From Treponema sp. (lineage in GTDB: Bacteria; Spirochaetota; Spirochaetia; Treponematales; Breznakiellaceae), in NCBI GenBank assembly GCA_031268245.1, contig JAIRXN010000132.1, forward strand, positions 1 through 5,582: a stretch of 5,582 bases of DNA, given 5' to 3'. A program made the translations under genes and the position numbers. This document shows, piece by piece, positions 1-5,582 of the stretch (positions are counted from its first letter, which is position 1; every line of letters starts with the position of its first letter). The notes under the pieces were generated by a model that did no database searches, was not told the DNA's origin, and was given only the letters and a program-made list of their open reading frames with translations.

Positions 1-1016
1 TGGGAACCGGCGGCATACATGGCCCGGAAGGGAATGTGTCCGCCTGTCTTCCAGGAAACGGAAGATCCGGTAATGTCCGCCACGGTAAAATCAAAGGTCT
101 GGCCCGCAATTTCAATCCCCGGATCGAGGACTTCGAGATCCTTCATGGACGCACCGAGGACGCCGAAGTCCAGCACGGCGCAGCGGCGTTTCCCGGATTT
201 CCGCTTCGGCGCTTCGGTTCCCAGCGCGGTATGGCCCGGATTTTCTATCCCGCTTACCAGCTTGTCCCGGACTTCCACGATCTCGCCGTACAGAGTAAAG
301 GCATCGTGACGGAATCCTTCGATGGGTTTTGCCGCGGAGGAATCATAGCCGAAGAAGATCCCTTCCCCCATTCTTATTTCCGTAACAAGATCCCGAAGGG
401 CTCCCGGTTCAATTAAGGGCCAGCACACCGTACCCCCAACTGAAACAAGAGGCTTAGCCGTTCCGCAGGGAATCCGGCGGGCGCAGCGGCTTAAAGCCTC
501 AATGCTTTCAACATCGGGCATCTTTCCGGAAAGACAGGCGAAATTTACCGAAAGACCCGCGAAGGGAACTTCAGGATACCTTGCGGCCGTTGCGGGAATG
601 TCCTCAAGATAAAACCCGTCCCGCAAATCTCCCAGCTCCGCAATCAGCACGGTTTGCGGCTTCAAATTTTCAGGCAGCCCCGCGACGGCTTCAATCAGCG
701 CCTCATCGGAAACAAAAACCCTGTCGGGCCGGGAGGATTCCGGAAGGGAGGGAATGGCAAGAATATCGGCAAGCCGCGTCTTGATCAGAGACTTCGACAG
801 TTTTCCTGCCAGATCCTGAGGAAGGGAATCGAAACAGGCCATGTTTGAGTCCGCAATGGAACGGACTCCCGCTTCGTAAAGCAGGGCTATAATGCGGGTA
901 TCGCTCAGGCAGAATTTGGTTACCACGGAAAGATCGATAGACTGTCTTTCGCAGCATTTCCGCACCTTTTCAAGGTTTTCAAGAAAGGCTTCGGCTTTTA
1001 TTTCAATGTAAGCCAT
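1..1016 (-). CDS. Ornithine racemase-like PLP-dependent amino-acid racemase (alanine racemase N-terminal fold), 3' end cut by window
   Basis: Predicted cytoplasmic, PLP-dependent racemase that interconverts L and D forms of an amino acid. The 338 visible residues follow the pattern I know from clostridial ornithine racemase (Orr): VVTKF with the likely PLP lysine K34, IADSN at 54-58, LGDLRDGF at 128-135, GLSVNFACLSG at 154-164, SVGGT at 192-196 and RMGEGIFFG at 215-223. Orr is about 350 residues, so only roughly ten C-terminal residues should lie beyond position 1. The ATG at 1016 is 15 bases after the dapB stop and follows a G-rich stretch (GCGGGGATT) that can act as ribosome binding site, so it is the third gene of the lysC-dapB operon. 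Neighbours suggest lysine, ornithine or diaminopimelate as substrate; this is inference. It is not a classical Alr: the sequence matches the shorter Orr branch. Family call is firm, substrate is open. Confidence 0.82.
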   Translation of the reverse strand, partial: MAYIEIKAEAFLENLEKVRKCCERQSIDLSVVTKFCLSDTRIIALLYEAGVRSIADSNMACFDSLPQDLAGKLSKSLIKTRLADILAIPSLPESSRPDRVFVSDEALIEAVAGLPENLKPQTVLIAELGDLRDGFYLEDIPATAARYPEVPFAGLSVNFACLSGKMPDVESIEALSRCARRIPCGTAKPLVSVGGTVCWPLIEPGALRDLVTEIRMGEGIFFGYDSSAAKPIEGFRHDAFTLYGEIVEVRDKLVSGIENPGHTALGTEAPKRKSGKRRCAVLDFGVLGASMKDLEVLDPGIEIAGQTFDFTVADITGSSVSWKTGGHIPFRAMYAAGS

Positions 1017-1031
1017 AATCCCCGCCCGCCC

Positions 1032-1826
1032 TCAAATCCGGGCATGAAAACGTTCCTCAAGCACATCATCGAAGGTAAAGACCCCGTTTCGCCTTACGCC
1101 GCTTCCCGCAAGCCATTCGGCGCAGATGAGAGCCCCGGCTGCAAGACCTTCCCTGTTGCGGGCGCTATGCCTTATTTCGATACTGTCCGCGGAGGAATCA
1201 AAGATAAGGGAATGTTCTCCCGGTACGGCTCCCAGCCGCAGGCTTGCAAAGTGTAATTCTTCGGGCCGGGGGGCTCTGTCCAGCATGTTCCACACCGGTT
1301 TTGTTTTCCGCTTCATCCGTTTAAGGATTCCTTCAACCAGAGTCTTTGCAGTGCCGGAAGGACTGTCAAGCTTCTTGTTGTGGTGGGATTCAAAGCCGCC
1401 CGGATCGTATTCGGGGAAAGAGTCCATCAATTCGGCCGCATGCCAGCAGATCCGGTAAAAGAGATTCACGCCCAGGGAAAAGTTGGAAGCCCACAGAAGG
1501 CTGCTCCCCGCATTGACCACCGCCGCGCTTAGCTCCGTAAGCTCCTGGTACCAGCCGGTAGTCCCGGCAACGACGGGAATTCTACGTTCCGCAAGGGCAA
1601 GAATGTTTGCCGCGGCGGTATCGGGCCGGGTAAACTCAACGGCGCAGTCTATAGTGAGTTCAATTCCGTCAAGGCCGGCAATGTTTTTGACAAGAACGGC
1701 GCCGGAAGCGGTTTTATCCGATTCCGCACACGGATCAACCGCGGCGGCAAGTGTATGTCCCCGCCCGGAGGCAAGGGTCTCGATCATCCTTCCCATCTTT
1801 CCGTACCCGACAATGGCAATATTCAT
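1032..1826 (-). CDS. dapB: 4-hydroxy-tetrahydrodipicolinate reductase (DapB)
   Basis: Cytoplasmic enzyme that reduces the dapA product to tetrahydrodipicolinate with NAD(P)H on the lysine/diaminopimelate pathway. The 264 residues match the family's usual length (E. coli about 273). An N-terminal Rossmann fold begins with VGYGKMG (6-12); D31 after the second strand (AAAVDP) would favour NADH, an inference. VAGTTGW at 86-92 and ASNFSLGVN at 113-121 are family motifs. The substrate motif ESHHNKKLDSPSGTA covers 146-160, with H148 and K152 at the places of the E. coli catalytic H159 and K163. The C-terminal REGLAAGAL...GVFTFDDVL is typical. The start ATG overlaps the lysC stop (ATGA, 1823-1826), with AGAGG five bases upstream as ribosome binding site, so translation is probably coupled to lysC. 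Confidence 0.96.
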   Translation of the reverse strand: MNIAIVGYGKMGRMIETLASGRGHTLAAAVDPCAESDKTASGAVLVKNIAGLDGIELTIDCAVEFTRPDTAAANILALAERRIPVVAGTTGWYQELTELSAAVVNAGSSLLWASNFSLGVNLFYRICWHAAELMDSFPEYDPGGFESHHNKKLDSPSGTAKTLVEGILKRMKRKTKPVWNMLDRAPRPEELHFASLRLGAVPGEHSLIFDSSADSIEIRHSARNREGLAAGALICAEWLAGSGVRRNGVFTFDDVLEERFHARI

Positions 1827-3166
1827 ATTATCCTCTCTTCAAAAAAATCGTTATGCAGGGCCCGCACAACCCCAGCGGCTTCACCGTCATTCACAATAAA
1901 GCTGATATTCACCTTGCTGGCCCCCTGGCTGACCATCTGCACCTGCACCCCCAGAATTTCGCAGGTTCTGAAAGCGCGGGCGAGAATCTCGCTGGAACGG
2001 CGTACATCGCCAATAACCGTAACAATGGCCTTGCCGGCCTTCGCTTCGATACTCGCAATCCTGGAAAGATCCTTTTTCAGCGCGGTAAGGTTATGCACCG
2101 CATCCAGGGTTACGGAAATCGAAACCTCGCTCGTGGCAACCATGTCTACCGAAATCCCCTGACGGGAAAAGGCCGCAAAAACCTGTTCAAGAAAACCGTG
2201 CTGACCGACCATTCTGGTAGAAACAATGTCTATCAACGTTACATTTTTCCGGGAAGTAATCGCCTGAATGGGACTGGTCTTCCTGTCAATGGCAGGCGCA
2301 ATACGGGTACCGGGCGCAGAAATATTGTAGGAATTTTTAACCAGTACCGGAGTGCCGGTCTTTATACAGGGCTGCATGGCCCTGGGGTGCAGAACCTGTG
2401 CGCCGAAGTAGGCCAGTTCCGAAGCCTCCTCGTATGTTACCTGCTCAACAAGTTTGGCATGCTTGACGATCCTGGGATCGGCGGTGAGGATTCCGTCGAC
2501 ATCTTTCCAGACCTGCGCCTCATCGGCCCCGCAGGCCGCGGCAATCAGCGTGGCGGAAAGATCGGAACCTCCGCGGCCGAGGGTGGTAATGTTCCCGCTT
2601 GAATCCTTGGCAATAAAACCCGTTACCACAGGCAGTATGCCTTTTTCCGTGAGGGGCGTCAGAGCTTCCGGAATGAGTCGCCAGCATTCATCATCAAGTT
2701 CCGCGCCGCCGAAAGACGAATCGGATACAAAACCCGCTTCCCATGCATCCATCGCCAGGGCCTTTATATCAATTGAATTAAGATACGCCGCCGCAATCCG
2801 TACCGAAAGCCGCTCCCCAAAGGATACAAGATAATCCCTGGTACGCCCGGTAAGTTCCCGGATAAGCTTGATCCCCGTAAGAAGACTCTGTAGTTCTTCC
2901 AGAAGAGACCAAATGTCTTCCCGGACCGCGGCGGGAAGGGACAGTTCCTCAATGGTAGCAAGATGGAGACTTTCGATCTTGTCCGTCGAAATATCGCCCT
3001 GCCTGAGCGCCTCATCCGCCGCTTCCAAAAGGCGGTCGGTAGTATCTCCCATGGCGGAAAGAACCAGCACCGGTTTGCGGGCCAGGTGAGCCCCTACAAT
3101 ACCCGCTACATGCCTTATCCGTTCCGCATTCGCCACGGAACTGCCGCCGAATTTCATAACAATCAT
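1823..3166 (-). CDS. lysC: Monofunctional aspartate kinase with two ACT domains
   Basis: Phosphorylates L-aspartate with ATP, the committed step to lysine, diaminopimelate, threonine and methionine; cytoplasmic. 447 residues, the normal length for the monofunctional LysC type (E. coli 449). The kinase domain opens with MKFGGSS (4-10, K5 at the nucleotide site), followed by VSFGERLSVRIAA (114-126), TTLGRGGSD (194-202), KDVDGILTADPR (221-232) and FGAQVLHPRAM (254-264). Two ACT domains follow, about 308-375 and 381-446. The first carries HGFLEQVF and ISVDMVATSEVSISVTLD, very close to the lysine-binding region of E. coli LysC, so lysine feedback inhibition is likely but inferred. No homoserine dehydrogenase domain is attached. 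The ATG at 3166 has GGAG six bases upstream; an in-frame ATG three codons later is less well placed. First gene of the operon with dapB and the racemase. Confidence 0.96.
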   Translation of the reverse strand: MIVMKFGGSSVANAERIRHVAGIVGAHLARKPVLVLSAMGDTTDRLLEAADEALRQGDISTDKIESLHLATIEELSLPAAVREDIWSLLEELQSLLTGIKLIRELTGRTRDYLVSFGERLSVRIAAAYLNSIDIKALAMDAWEAGFVSDSSFGGAELDDECWRLIPEALTPLTEKGILPVVTGFIAKDSSGNITTLGRGGSDLSATLIAAACGADEAQVWKDVDGILTADPRIVKHAKLVEQVTYEEASELAYFGAQVLHPRAMQPCIKTGTPVLVKNSYNISAPGTRIAPAIDRKTSPIQAITSRKNVTLIDIVSTRMVGQHGFLEQVFAAFSRQGISVDMVATSEVSISVTLDAVHNLTALKKDLSRIASIEAKAGKAIVTVIGDVRRSSEILARAFRTCEILGVQVQMVSQGASKVNISFIVNDGEAAGVVRALHNDFFEERII

Positions 3167-3170
3167 GTGT

Positions 3171-3176
3171 CTCTCC
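3171..3176 (-). promoter_or_regulatory. Ribosome binding site of lysC
   Basis: GGAGAG on the minus strand, with six bases between GGAG and the ATG at 3166. This supports the chosen start over the ATG three codons downstream. It lies directly after a perfect self-complementary 10-mer (GCCCCGGGGC, 3179-3188) that could fold or pair between transcripts near the site. Confidence 0.7.
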
Positions 3177-3205
3177 GGGCCCCGGGGCTCAAGAAAATTG
3201 TTTTA

Positions 3206-3230
3206 CCGCCGTCATGGCGGCTTTGCCATG
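3206..3230 (-). promoter_or_regulatory. Overlapping, mutually exclusive stem-loops in the lysC leader
   Basis: Read on the minus strand, a perfect dyad CATGGC-aaagcc-GCCATG (3230 to 3213) is followed by CCGCC-atgac-GGCGG (3220 to 3206). The 3' arm of the first shares bases with the 5' arm of the second, so RNA can form only one at a time. The second hairpin is followed by TAAAACAATTTTC, too weak a U-run for a standard terminator. The first dyad sits at the predicted transcript start, so it could instead be a protein operator or a 5'-protecting hairpin. The base pairing is seen; the role is inferred. Confidence 0.4.
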
Positions 3231-3236
3231 CTGCCC

Positions 3237-3245
3237 ATCATAGCA
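3237..3245 (-). promoter_or_regulatory. Extended -10 promoter of the lysC operon
   Basis: TGC-TATGAT on the minus strand: the hexamer matches TATAAT at five of six positions and carries the TG extension. At 17 bases spacing the -35 position reads TTATGT, a poor match, which an extended -10 can tolerate. Transcription would begin near 3230, giving a leader of about 64 bases before lysC. It lies head-to-head with the promoter of the RNase II gene. Confidence 0.55.
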
Positions 3246-3297
3246 GGAAGAGAACGGAAACATAAGAGGACACGCGCTACCGTTTCAGGCCCGTCTG

Positions 3298-3306
3298 TGC
3301 TACACT
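3298..3306 (+). promoter_or_regulatory. Extended -10 promoter of the RNase II gene, implying a leaderless mRNA
   Basis: TGC-TACACT on the plus strand: TACACT matches TATAAT at four of six positions (T, A, A and T at positions 1, 2, 4 and 6) and has the TG extension; no good -35 is present 16-18 bases upstream. Only six bases separate the box from the ATG at 3313, so initiation seven bases downstream would place +1 on the A of the start codon. The absence of any Shine-Dalgarno sequence before that ATG agrees with this. Confidence 0.45.
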
Positions 3307-3312
3307 CGTTTC

Positions 3313-5184
3313 ATGCAGCCGCGTTCTCTGGCAATCTATAAAAACCGCCCTGTGCTGGTAACCGAAACAGATGAGAAGATCCGCATTACGACACAGAAGG
3401 GGGAAGATCTCCGCGTGCGTCCCAAGGATCTGCAGCTTCTCCATCCCGGGCCCGCGAGCCTTTCGGAACTTGAAACCCTGCCTAAGGGGGATCTCAAGGG
3501 CGCATGGGAACTTCTTAAAACCGAAGCTTCTTTTACACTGAAAGAGATGGCGGAACTGGCCTTTGATGAATGGAGCCCCTGTTCGGCATGGGCGGCCTGG
3601 CTTAGCCTTCAGGAAGGTCTCTATTTTAAGGGGACTGCCGATGCAGTCTGCTGCTGTTCCGCCGGGGAAATTGAAAAGAAAGAAGAGCTAAAAAAACGTG
3701 AAGAACTGGAGGCCGGAGAGCGTGAGTCCTTCATCAACACGCTTAAGGAGTCTCTCAAAAACAAGAAGCCTCTTCCCGCCGCGATTGACAGGAAAACAGC
3801 GGAACGGCAGCTTGCCGATGTGGAAGCGCTGGCGCTGGGTAAAAGTGAAAAGAGCCGGACGCTGAAAGAACTGGGCCGGGAAGAGAATCCCGAATGGGCT
3901 CACGAAGTCCTCCTCGCCTCGGGCCTCTGGACTCCTTTTGTGAATCCCTATCCCGCACGCATGGGCCTGGACCTGCTTTCCCCGGCCGCCGTTCCGCCGC
4001 CCGTCCCCGAAGAAGAACGGATCGATCTCTCCGCTCTTCCCGCCTGGGCTGTTGACAATTCCTGGAGCGACGATCCCGATGATGCGCTTTCCTGGGATTT
4101 TTCCGGGACAAAAAAGATCCTCTGGGTGCATGTTGCCGATCCTGCCGCCTCCATCGGCCCCGAAGATCCTGCCGAAAGGGAGGCCCGTTCCCGCGGTTCC
4201 ACACTCTACCTGCCCGAGGGAGTGTACCGCATGCTGGCAGAGGAAATTCTTCCCGTCTATGCGCTGGGACTACAGAAAATCTCCCCCGCCCTGACCTTCA
4301 AAATGACACTGGGGGAAGAGGGAGGCATTGAAGAAACAGAGATCTTCCCTTCCCTGGTGAAGGTAAAACGCATTAACTATGCGGAAGCCGATAGCCTTGC
4401 CGCAGAAGACGAAAACTGGACGGCCCTCTTCCGCTGGGCGGGACAAAACGAAGAACGCCGCCTTGACACCGGAGCGGTACTCATAGACTTCCCCGAAGTT
4501 CACATCCATGCAGACATACCGGACAAAAAAGTTTCTATTGAATCCATTCCTCCCCAACGTTCCGCGGAAGTAATCCGGGAGTGCATGATACTTGCCGGAG
4601 AAGGAGCGGCGGCCTGGGCCCTGCGGCGGCAGATCCCCTTCCCCTATATCGGACAGGAAGAAGGCGGAGAATTCCCCCGCAAACGCCTGGAAGGTCTTGC
4701 AGGAGCCTTTCAGATCCGCCGCCTCATGCGGCCCCGCAGCATCTCTACCAAACCCCAGGTTCACTGGGGCCTGGGACTGGATCACTACAGCCAGGTAACC
4801 AGCCCCCTCCGCCGCTACACCGACCTTGCCGCCCACCAGCAGATCCGGGCCTTTCTCCGGAAAGAGCCGCCCCTGACCGAAGAAGAACTGAGCCGCCACC
4901 TTGCCGAAGCGGAGATCTCCGCACAGGCAGCCGCCAAAACGGAACGGGCCTCCAGACTCTACTGGACAGCAGTATATCTGTCGGAACAAACCGGCTCCTC
5001 CTGGGAGGGAATTGCCCTGGAAAAGAAAAGCGGCCCCGGTTCCCACTGGCCGGTTTATATCCCCGCCCTGGGCCTTGAAACTTCATGCGCCCTCAACAGG
5101 GATACCGAACCCAACGAAATTCTTACATTAAAACTCAGCCAGGTTCGCATCAGCAGCGCAAAGATTGTCTTTATTCAGGAATAA
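3313..5184 (+). CDS. RNase II family 3'-5' exoribonuclease (RNB domain) with helix-turn-helix-type N-terminus
   Basis: Predicted cytoplasmic, metal-dependent processive 3'-5' exoribonuclease degrading single-stranded RNA. Of 623 residues, about 240-520 form the RNB domain. The metal-binding cluster VDNSWSDDPDDA gives D248, D254, D256 and D257, spaced as D201, D207, D209 and D210 of E. coli RNase II. Y299 (TLYLPEG) matches the tyrosine that limits the end product, and TSPLRRYTDL (496-505) supplies the catalytic arginine R500. The C-terminal 60 residues look like a short, degenerate S1 barrel. The first 240 residues do not look like cold-shock domains: a small beta-rich start (1-45), a helical stretch (about 58-105), a charged coil (120-150) and a second helical unit (160-215) recall the helix-turn-helix RNase II of Deinococcus, cyanobacteria and plastids. 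Three adjacent cysteines lie at 113-115. ATG 3313 is the first canonical start after the in-frame stop at 3241; it lacks a ribosome binding site. Called RNase II rather than RNase R on length and N-terminus. Confidence 0.9.
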   Translation: MQPRSLAIYKNRPVLVTETDEKIRITTQKGEDLRVRPKDLQLLHPGPASLSELETLPKGDLKGAWELLKTEASFTLKEMAELAFDEWSPCSAWAAWLSLQEGLYFKGTADAVCCCSAGEIEKKEELKKREELEAGERESFINTLKESLKNKKPLPAAIDRKTAERQLADVEALALGKSEKSRTLKELGREENPEWAHEVLLASGLWTPFVNPYPARMGLDLLSPAAVPPPVPEEERIDLSALPAWAVDNSWSDDPDDALSWDFSGTKKILWVHVADPAASIGPEDPAEREARSRGSTLYLPEGVYRMLAEEILPVYALGLQKISPALTFKMTLGEEGGIEETEIFPSLVKVKRINYAEADSLAAEDENWTALFRWAGQNEERRLDTGAVLIDFPEVHIHADIPDKKVSIESIPPQRSAEVIRECMILAGEGAAAWALRRQIPFPYIGQEEGGEFPRKRLEGLAGAFQIRRLMRPRSISTKPQVHWGLGLDHYSQVTSPLRRYTDLAAHQQIRAFLRKEPPLTEEELSRHLAEAEISAQAAAKTERASRLYWTAVYLSEQTGSSWEGIALEKKSGPGSHWPVYIPALGLETSCALNRDTEPNEILTLKLSQVRISSAKIVFIQE

Positions 5185-5322
5185 ACAACCTCGCCCAGGC
5201 TAAACTTGCCCCGCAAATAAAAAGAAAATTTTAACCACAAAGGACGCGAAGGACACAAAGGGGAAGAGGAAAGGTCTTATCCGTTCGTGTTTGTTCGTGC
5301 CGTTCGTGGTAAATTCTTCCGG
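5185..5322. other. Convergent intergenic region, no gene seen
   Basis: Between the RNase II stop and the stop of the leftward gene at 5323. It holds an A/T-rich stretch (5215-5233) and the inverted repeat pair described separately. I find no GC-rich hairpin followed by a T-run on either strand, so how transcription ends here is unclear; the repeat pair may serve. Confidence 0.6.
5224..5316. repeat. Inverted pair of 9-base tandem repeat blocks (dispersed-repeat-like element)
   Basis: The left block has three 9-mers in exact register: ACCACAAAG, GACGCGAAG and GACACAAAG (5234-5260). The right block, read on the minus strand, has ACCACGAAC and two further CACGAAC units; on the plus strand GTTCGTG recurs at 5283, 5293 and 5302. 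Both blocks have the same outer border: GAAAATTTTAACCAC (5224-5238) on the left, and GAATTTACCAC, the reverse complement of 5306-5316, on the right. They are therefore diverged copies of one motif placed head to head, able to form a long imperfect hairpin. Similar CCACAAAGGACAC and CCACGAAC repeats occur between genes in several bacterial groups; mobility or function is not shown here. Confidence 0.6.
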
Positions 5323-5582
5323 TTATGTAACCCTTCCCTCAGTATCGTCCTTAGTCTTCTTTATCTGCATCCGCATCCTCACCATAAAGAACACGGAGGC
5401 CGCCGCGAGCAGGGCAAAGGCCGCAAGGAAGAGAGAGGCTCCCTTCATGCCTGTATCCTGATCCGCCGCCAATGCTGCGGGGACAGGGCCCGCCTCACCG
5501 CGGAGTGAGACAGCCGCAAGGTTTTCGCCCGCGGTTTCACCGTTTCCGGCACGGGTTTTTCCCGGCTGTTCAATGCCATTGA
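5323..5582 (-). CDS. C-terminal part of a protein with a C-terminal membrane anchor, function unknown, 5' end outside window
   Basis: An open frame enters from the right edge and ends at TAA (5323-5325), giving 85 visible residues. The first 45 or so (starting NGIEQPGKTRAGNGE) are rich in Gly, Ala and Glu and look like a flexible linker. A hydrophobic segment of about 19 residues (GASLFLAAFALLAAASVFF, about 47-65 of the visible part) is followed by a basic tail, MVRMRMQIKKTK, then an acidic, polar end. This is the layout of a single C-terminal transmembrane helix with the bulk of the protein outside the cytoplasm and the basic tail inside, by the positive-inside rule. It lacks an LPXTG signal. 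Codon use resembles the neighbouring genes. I do not recognise the family; the catalytic or binding part lies outside the window. It converges on the RNase II gene. Confidence 0.65.
   Translation of the reverse strand, partial: NGIEQPGKTRAGNGETAGENLAAVSLRGEAGPVPAALAADQDTGMKGASLFLAAFALLAAASVFFMVRMRMQIKKTKDDTEGRVT

Noticed and set aside
36..416. Plus-strand open frames near the left edge
   Set aside because: They are antisense to the racemase, whose frame stays open for 338 codons with conserved motifs throughout.
1751..2602. Long plus-strand open frame opposite lysC/dapB
   Set aside because: It lies antisense to two genes with clear family motifs, its translation has no recognisable domain, and such frames are common in G+C-rich coding sequence.
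3206..3230. Rho-independent terminator in the lysC leader
   Set aside because: The hairpin is short (5 bp) and is followed by TAAAACAATTTTC, not a continuous T-run on the minus strand.
3167..3312. Lysine riboswitch upstream of lysC
   Set aside because: The predicted leader is about 64 bases and the whole gap is 146, shorter than the roughly 170-base lysine aptamer; I see none of its conserved core.
4270..5046. Minus-strand open frame of 258 codons inside the RNase II gene
   Set aside because: It is a codon-bias shadow of the RNB domain; the Gly/Phe-rich translation has no family features and no ribosome binding site stands out.
5185..5222. Rho-independent terminator just after the RNase II gene
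   Set aside because: Only a three-base stem (GGC/GCC) can be drawn and the following tract is A-rich on the plus strand, without a T-run.
5234..5310. CRISPR-like repeats
   Set aside because: The units are 9 bases long, imperfect and directly abutting, with no spacers and no cas genes.
5287..5508. Small plus-strand open frame over the right intergenic region
   Set aside because: It starts in the repeat block and runs antisense to the membrane-anchored gene; no ribosome binding site or domain.

Overview
The window reads as a compact bacterial chromosomal segment with fairly high G+C. It holds a leftward metabolic operon, a divergent RNase II family gene, and the C-terminal end of an anchored envelope protein entering from the right. 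No phage, transposase, CRISPR, tRNA or rRNA is visible. The organism cannot be named with certainty. An RNase II with an N-terminal helix-turn-helix-like region, a DapB of the HHNKK-DSPSGTA type, an ornithine-racemase-like enzyme and CCAC-AAAGG dispersed repeats would fit a free-living or gut spirochaete (Treponema/Spirochaeta relatives), but this is a weak inference.

Layout. Positions 1-3166 are three genes on the minus strand, transcribed right to left: lysC (aspartate kinase), dapB (4-hydroxy-tetrahydrodipicolinate reductase, joined to lysC by an ATGA overlap) and, 15 bases further on, a PLP-dependent amino-acid racemase of the ornithine racemase (Orr) type, cut by the left edge close to its C-terminus. 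LysC commits aspartate to the aspartate-family pathway and DapB carries out a reduction on the lysine/diaminopimelate branch. The racemase probably acts on a basic amino acid (lysine, ornithine or DAP), perhaps for the cell wall.

Positions 3167-3312 are a short divergent control region. Each side has an extended -10 box (TGC-TATGAT leftward, TGC-TACACT rightward) and no good -35. The predicted lysC transcript starts on a perfect 6-6-6 dyad that overlaps a second, competing GC hairpin. The predicted start of the rightward transcript falls on the ATG of the next gene, suggesting a leaderless mRNA.

Positions 3313-5184 encode a 623-residue RNase II/RNB exoribonuclease with an intact catalytic aspartate cluster. 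Its N-terminus resembles the helix-turn-helix form seen in Deinococcus, cyanobacterial and plastid relatives rather than the cold-shock-domain form of E. coli.

Positions 5185-5322 are a convergent intergenic space holding two inverted, diverged blocks of 9-base tandem units. Positions 5323-5582 are the end of a minus-strand gene for a protein with a C-terminal membrane anchor. Apart from the two intergenic regions and the placement of the racemase, the window looks like ordinary core metabolism; I see no convincing new multi-gene system.
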